Shown one piece after another: positions 6,638 to 9,098 of a stretch of 9,098 bases of DNA. A program made the translations under genes and the position numbers. How positions within the stretch are numbered: position 1 is the first letter of the stretch; the number at the start of each line of letters is the position of its first letter. The notes below the pieces were generated by a model. That model ran no database searches, was not told the DNA's origin, and saw nothing but the letters and a program-made list of their open reading frames with translations. The DNA is taken from assembly GCA_016875155.1 (NCBI GenBank), contig VGSD01000082.1:1-9098 (forward strand), in the 5' to 3' direction. This stretch comes from Deltaproteobacteria bacterium (GTDB lineage Bacteria > Desulfobacterota > BSN033 > UBA1163).

Positions 6638-6656
6638 GAGTTTTTCCTTCTTTATT

Positions 6657-7226
6657 CTATAGGGTAGAAATGTGTGTTAGTACTATATCTAATGTTTTGA
6701 TGCTGTGTTCAAGTAAGATCAAATTGCGTGGGCCTTTTACTCCATTATATTCTAATTTATCACCATGAAAAAGGTTGCACCGAACTTGGTATACAATACG
6801 TAACAAGGCATAGGTAGGATTGCCAGCCCAACTATCAAACCTTAATTTTGAACATTCTCTTCTCTTTGTTTCTCGGCACACTTCCGAGCAAATTCTATCG
6901 TGTACAATACCAAATAATTTCCTCAGAAAAACTGTTGCAGATTTTACTTCCCGGTGAGGAGGATTTTCCCCTCTTCCGTTGCCAACACACTCTATCTCGG
7001 CAAATTGGCGAGCAACGTCTGCGAGATTTCTGGTTGCCCATATGGTATCACCATGTTCTTCCCCGAATTTCATAACACCTTTATTGTTTCCAATCTTATA
7101 TTTGGAGTAATAAGTGTTAAAAAGCATCCACTGGTCAAAGAATTTGTTGTACGCAACTGGATAGCCCTCCCGATTATTTAGCCAGTACTGAATCGATTCG
7201 ACTGCCATTCTTTCAGAATCTGGCAT
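6657..7226 (-). CDS. HEPN-like protein with R-x4-H motif
   Basis: The 189-residue soluble, mostly helical protein begins MPDSERMAVESIQYWLNNRE; the ATG is preceded by an AGAGGGGGA ribosome binding site. Near the C-terminus, VYQVRCNLFHGDK contains Arg149-x4-His154, the signature of HEPN domains, many of which are RNases in toxin-antitoxin, abortive-infection and CRISPR systems. An aromatic N-terminal motif, QWMLFNTYYSKY (32-43), and the N-L-x-H-G context also recall small HEPN-like proteins of unknown function. No partner nucleotidyltransferase (MNT) is adjacent, so a classical HEPN/MNT pair is not seen. Base composition is visibly AT-richer than in the ECF genes, consistent with transfer. It follows the TPR gene by 83 bases and precedes the S-component gene by 19. 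The RNase function is an inference from one motif. Confidence 0.7.
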   Translation of the reverse strand: MPDSERMAVESIQYWLNNREGYPVAYNKFFDQWMLFNTYYSKYKIGNNKGVMKFGEEHGDTIWATRNLADVARQFAEIECVGNGRGENPPHREVKSATVFLRKLFGIVHDRICSEVCRETKRRECSKLRFDSWAGNPTYALLRIVYQVRCNLFHGDKLEYNGVKGPRNLILLEHSIKTLDIVLTHISTL

Positions 7227-7309
7227 TTTATGTCCCCCTCTTACTCATATATGGCATCCCACGTTTCAAATACAAAACGTCTCATTCTATATTAAAAACA
7301 TTCGCGTTC

Positions 7310-8311
7310 TTATCTTTTTCCTCCCCAAGCCTTAAGAAGATCATCAAGAAATTCAGGATTAGTTTGATAGCCTAAATGGTGTGCCTTTTTAATATCCTTC
7401 AAAGATTTTTCATATTCTCCTTTAAAGTAATAAATAAATCCCCGAAGGTAGTAAGCTTCAGCATCCCCCGGGTTTATCTCGATAGCCTTCGTGTAGTCAG
7501 AGATCGCCTGATCGTATTGACCTTTATTCCAATAGGTTATCCCCCGATTGAAATAGGCTTCAGCATACTCCGGGTTTATCTCGATAGCCTTCGTGTAGTC
7601 AGAGATCGCCTGAACGTATTGACCTATCTTCTTATAGGTATTCCCCCGATTGAAATAGGCTTCAGCAAACTCCGGGTTTATCTCGATAGCCTTCGTGTAG
7701 TCAGAGATTTTCTGTTCGTATTGACCTGTCTCCCCATAGGTTATCCCCCGATTGCAATAGGCTTCAGCATACCCCGGGTTTATCTCGATAGCCTTTGTGT
7801 AATCAGAGATCGCTTGATCGTATTGACCTGTCTCCACATAGGTATTTCCCCGATTGTAATAGGCTTCAGCAAACTCCGGGTTTATCTCGATAGCCTTTGT
7901 GAAATCAGAGTTCGCCTGATCGTATTGACCTTTATTCCAATAGGTTATCCCCCGATTGAAATAGGCTTCAGCAAACTCCGGGTTTATCTCGATAGTCTTT
8001 GTGAAATCAGAGATCGCCTGACCGTATTGACCTTTATTCCAATAGGTTATCCCCCGATTGAAATAGGCTTCAGCATACCCCGGGTCTATCTCAATACCCT
8101 TGGTGAGATCAGAGATCTCCTGGTCATATTGACCTTTATTCCAATAGGCAATTCCTCGATTGTTGTATGCTTCTGCATCATCTGATTCAACACGATTAAT
8201 GTTTTTTACTAATTCCAATCCTCTGCTGATAAGATTAGAAGAATATTCTGTAATTTCTCGTTTACCTGAAGGAATTAAGTCTCGTTTTTTTGGACCCTTG
8301 TCACTGCTCAT
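7310..8311 (-). CDS. Tetratricopeptide repeat protein, eight TPRs
   Basis: A short charged N-terminal region of about 45 residues is followed by eight back-to-back 34-residue TPRs, the last slightly short, and a 16-18-residue tail ending in WGGKR. The consensus unit contains AEAYFNRGITYWNKGQYDQ, then AISDYTKAIEINPE, with all canonical TPR positions (W/Y, G, Y, A, P) kept. Such superhelices are protein-binding scaffolds; no catalytic domain, signal peptide or membrane segment is present. The ATG at 8311 is preferred because its ATGA overlaps the stop of the upstream J-domain gene, implying translational coupling; a GTG at 8317 is the alternative. The pairing suggests the TPR protein binds the J protein or its clients, but this is inference. 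Repeats are highly similar at DNA level, so repeat number may vary between strains or be misassembled. Confidence 0.92.
   Translation of the reverse strand: MSSDKGPKKRDLIPSGKREITEYSSNLISRGLELVKNINRVESDDAEAYNNRGIAYWNKGQYDQEISDLTKGIEIDPGYAEAYFNRGITYWNKGQYGQAISDFTKTIEINPEFAEAYFNRGITYWNKGQYDQANSDFTKAIEINPEFAEAYYNRGNTYVETGQYDQAISDYTKAIEINPGYAEAYCNRGITYGETGQYEQKISDYTKAIEINPEFAEAYFNRGNTYKKIGQYVQAISDYTKAIEINPEYAEAYFNRGITYWNKGQYDQAISDYTKAIEINPGDAEAYYLRGFIYYFKGEYEKSLKDIKKAHHLGYQTNPEFLDDLLKAWGGKR
7367..8176 (-). repeat. Tandem 102 bp array encoding the TPRs
   Basis: Eight in-frame units of 102 bp lie inside the TPR gene. The central units (about 7463-8074) share long identical stretches, such as the segments encoding TKAIEINP and NRGITYWNKGQYDQ, including at synonymous positions. 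This points to recent duplication or gene conversion. Because the unit length is a multiple of three, the antisense strand is also open across the array. Confidence 0.85.
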
Positions 8312-9096
8312 ATCCACCGGCTTCTCTTGGTCTTCATTTTTTTCAGTTCTTGTCTGGCAAGAGCAATCTGTTCGTCTAAATGCATTGTCATCTCATCCAA
8401 CAAGTCTCTATCTTCATCTTCAGCTTCTTCTACTTTCATCTTCAGTTGGTAAAGATCGGAGCCTTTCAGTTGGTCGATTTCGGTTTCAATTACGTTTAAT
8501 CGTTCTTTGACTTGAGTGATCTTCCGGATGACCCGGACAAGCTCTGCCCCAACACCTTCACCTTTGACAGATTCTGGACTCGTTTCCCATTCACGGAGAA
8601 TCGCCTCCAGGCGAGCCTCATCGCCTTCTTCGTAAGCCTGATTTGCTACAGCCATTAACCTCTGTCGGCGAACCCTATCGTCCTCACCATTGGCAAGATC
8701 AGGGTGAACACTTTTGGCCACTTCACGATAGAGCTTTTTTAGGTCCTCTGATGGTGTAAACCTTTCACGTTCTAAAGGTTCTTGTTCAACGTCAGTTACC
8801 TTGGCAGATTCATCAGCTTTGGTACGGGCCTCTTCGGCCATTTCTTGTAATTTTTTATCTTTTGGTTTAAATCGAGCCTGAAGCTCAGCTATTTGTGCAT
8901 TAATCTCATCTAACTCTACATAACGGGTTCCGATAATGCGGAGGTATCGTATTTCAAAAGTCCGCAATTCGACATGAAGTGTTGCCAAATCTAATTCACT
9001 CTGGATTAGTTCCGATTCGAGTTCCTCGAGCTCAGTCAATTTTTTGCTAAGCTCCTCTTCTTCAGGAGTTTTTCGATGTTTGGTCCCAGTTATCAT
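8308..9096 (-). CDS. J-domain (DnaJ-like) protein with flanking coiled coils
   Basis: A 262-residue protein runs from an ATG two bases inside the window edge. The true start could lie further upstream, and its ribosome binding site is not visible. Residues ~12-100 form a long charged helix with coiled-coil character. Residues ~115-172 are a J-like domain with the HPD tripeptide at 131-133, in the context REVAKSVHPDLANGEDD. A second coiled coil fills ~183-255, ending in a basic tail (KKMKTKRSRW). HPD is the motif that stimulates Hsp70 ATPase activity, so the protein is probably a cochaperone. The Gly/Phe, zinc-finger and C-terminal substrate domains of true DnaJ are absent, so it is a class III J protein. 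Its stop overlaps the TPR gene start (ATGA). An Hsp70-like partner may lie beyond the right edge; this is inference. Confidence 0.83.
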   Translation of the reverse strand: MITGTKHRKTPEEEELSKKLTELEELESELIQSELDLATLHVELRTFEIRYLRIIGTRYVELDEINAQIAELQARFKPKDKKLQEMAEEARTKADESAKVTDVEQEPLERERFTPSEDLKKLYREVAKSVHPDLANGEDDRVRRQRLMAVANQAYEEGDEARLEAILREWETSPESVKGEGVGAELVRVIRKITQVKERLNVIETEIDQLKGSDLYQLKMKVEEAEDEDRDLLDEMTMHLDEQIALARQELKKMKTKRSRWI

Positions 9097-9098
9097 TT

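Noticed and set aside
7227..7309. Promoter for the HEPN-like gene (TTGTAT, 17 bases, ATATAT on the minus strand) and a six-base ACGTTT/AAACGT hairpin
   Set aside because: The matches to consensus are poor, and the hairpin is short with no T-tract, so neither is better than chance in this AT-rich gap.
7367..8176. Regularly spaced near-identical repeats that could resemble a CRISPR array
   Set aside because: There are no alternating repeats and unique spacers; the units are contiguous 102 bp copies coding for TPRs.
7376..8185. Long 269-codon open frame antisense to the TPR gene, with its own repeat pattern
   Set aside because: It is a shadow: the 102 bp TPR unit is a multiple of three, so one open antisense unit repeats as an open frame. 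The minus-strand TPR consensus is unmistakable.
8160..8510. 116-codon plus-strand frame across the J-domain/TPR junction
   Set aside because: It is antisense to two clear genes joined by an ATGA overlap and lacks any recognisable domain.

Overview
This 9.1 kb window looks like a chromosomal segment from an uncultured or anaerobic bacterium. A Deltaproteobacteria/Desulfobacterota-type genome is my best guess. The guess rests on the mix of LonA, an AmmeMemoRadiSam protein B, a stand-alone ECF transporter, and intergenic spaces filled with short degenerate repeats. No rRNA, tRNA or other taxonomic marker is present, so the assignment is weak.

Left part, plus strand (1-1948): the 3' end of a LonA protease gene with its catalytic Ser and Lys, a spacer holding two REP-like hairpins, then a MEMO1-family gene (AmmeMemoRadiSam system protein B) with an extra N-terminal domain. 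This gene meets the minus-strand block convergently across a 150 bp spacer built from GTTCGG-type repeats and hairpins.

Right part, minus strand (2103-9096), read right to left: a J-domain coiled-coil protein; a TPR protein with eight tandem repeats, joined to it by an ATGA stop/start overlap; a small HEPN-like protein carrying an R-x4-H motif; an ECF transporter substrate-binding (S) component; a 234 bp spacer containing a large ATCAGG/CCTGAT foldback; a fused double-ATPase EcfA; EcfT; a transglutaminase-like protein; and a 79-residue helical protein. The S, double-A and T genes together supply every part of an energy-coupling-factor vitamin or metal importer. The substrate is not evident and no riboswitch was recognised.

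The J-domain/TPR/HEPN trio is the most accessory-looking part. Its HEPN gene is visibly AT-richer than its neighbours and sits only 19 bp upstream of the ECF S-component gene. Most larger spacers contain repeats: REP-like hairpins, a GTTCGG array, a hexamer array joining ecfA to ecfT, and the ATCAGG foldback. Their sequence words differ, which suggests active local repeat turnover in this genome.
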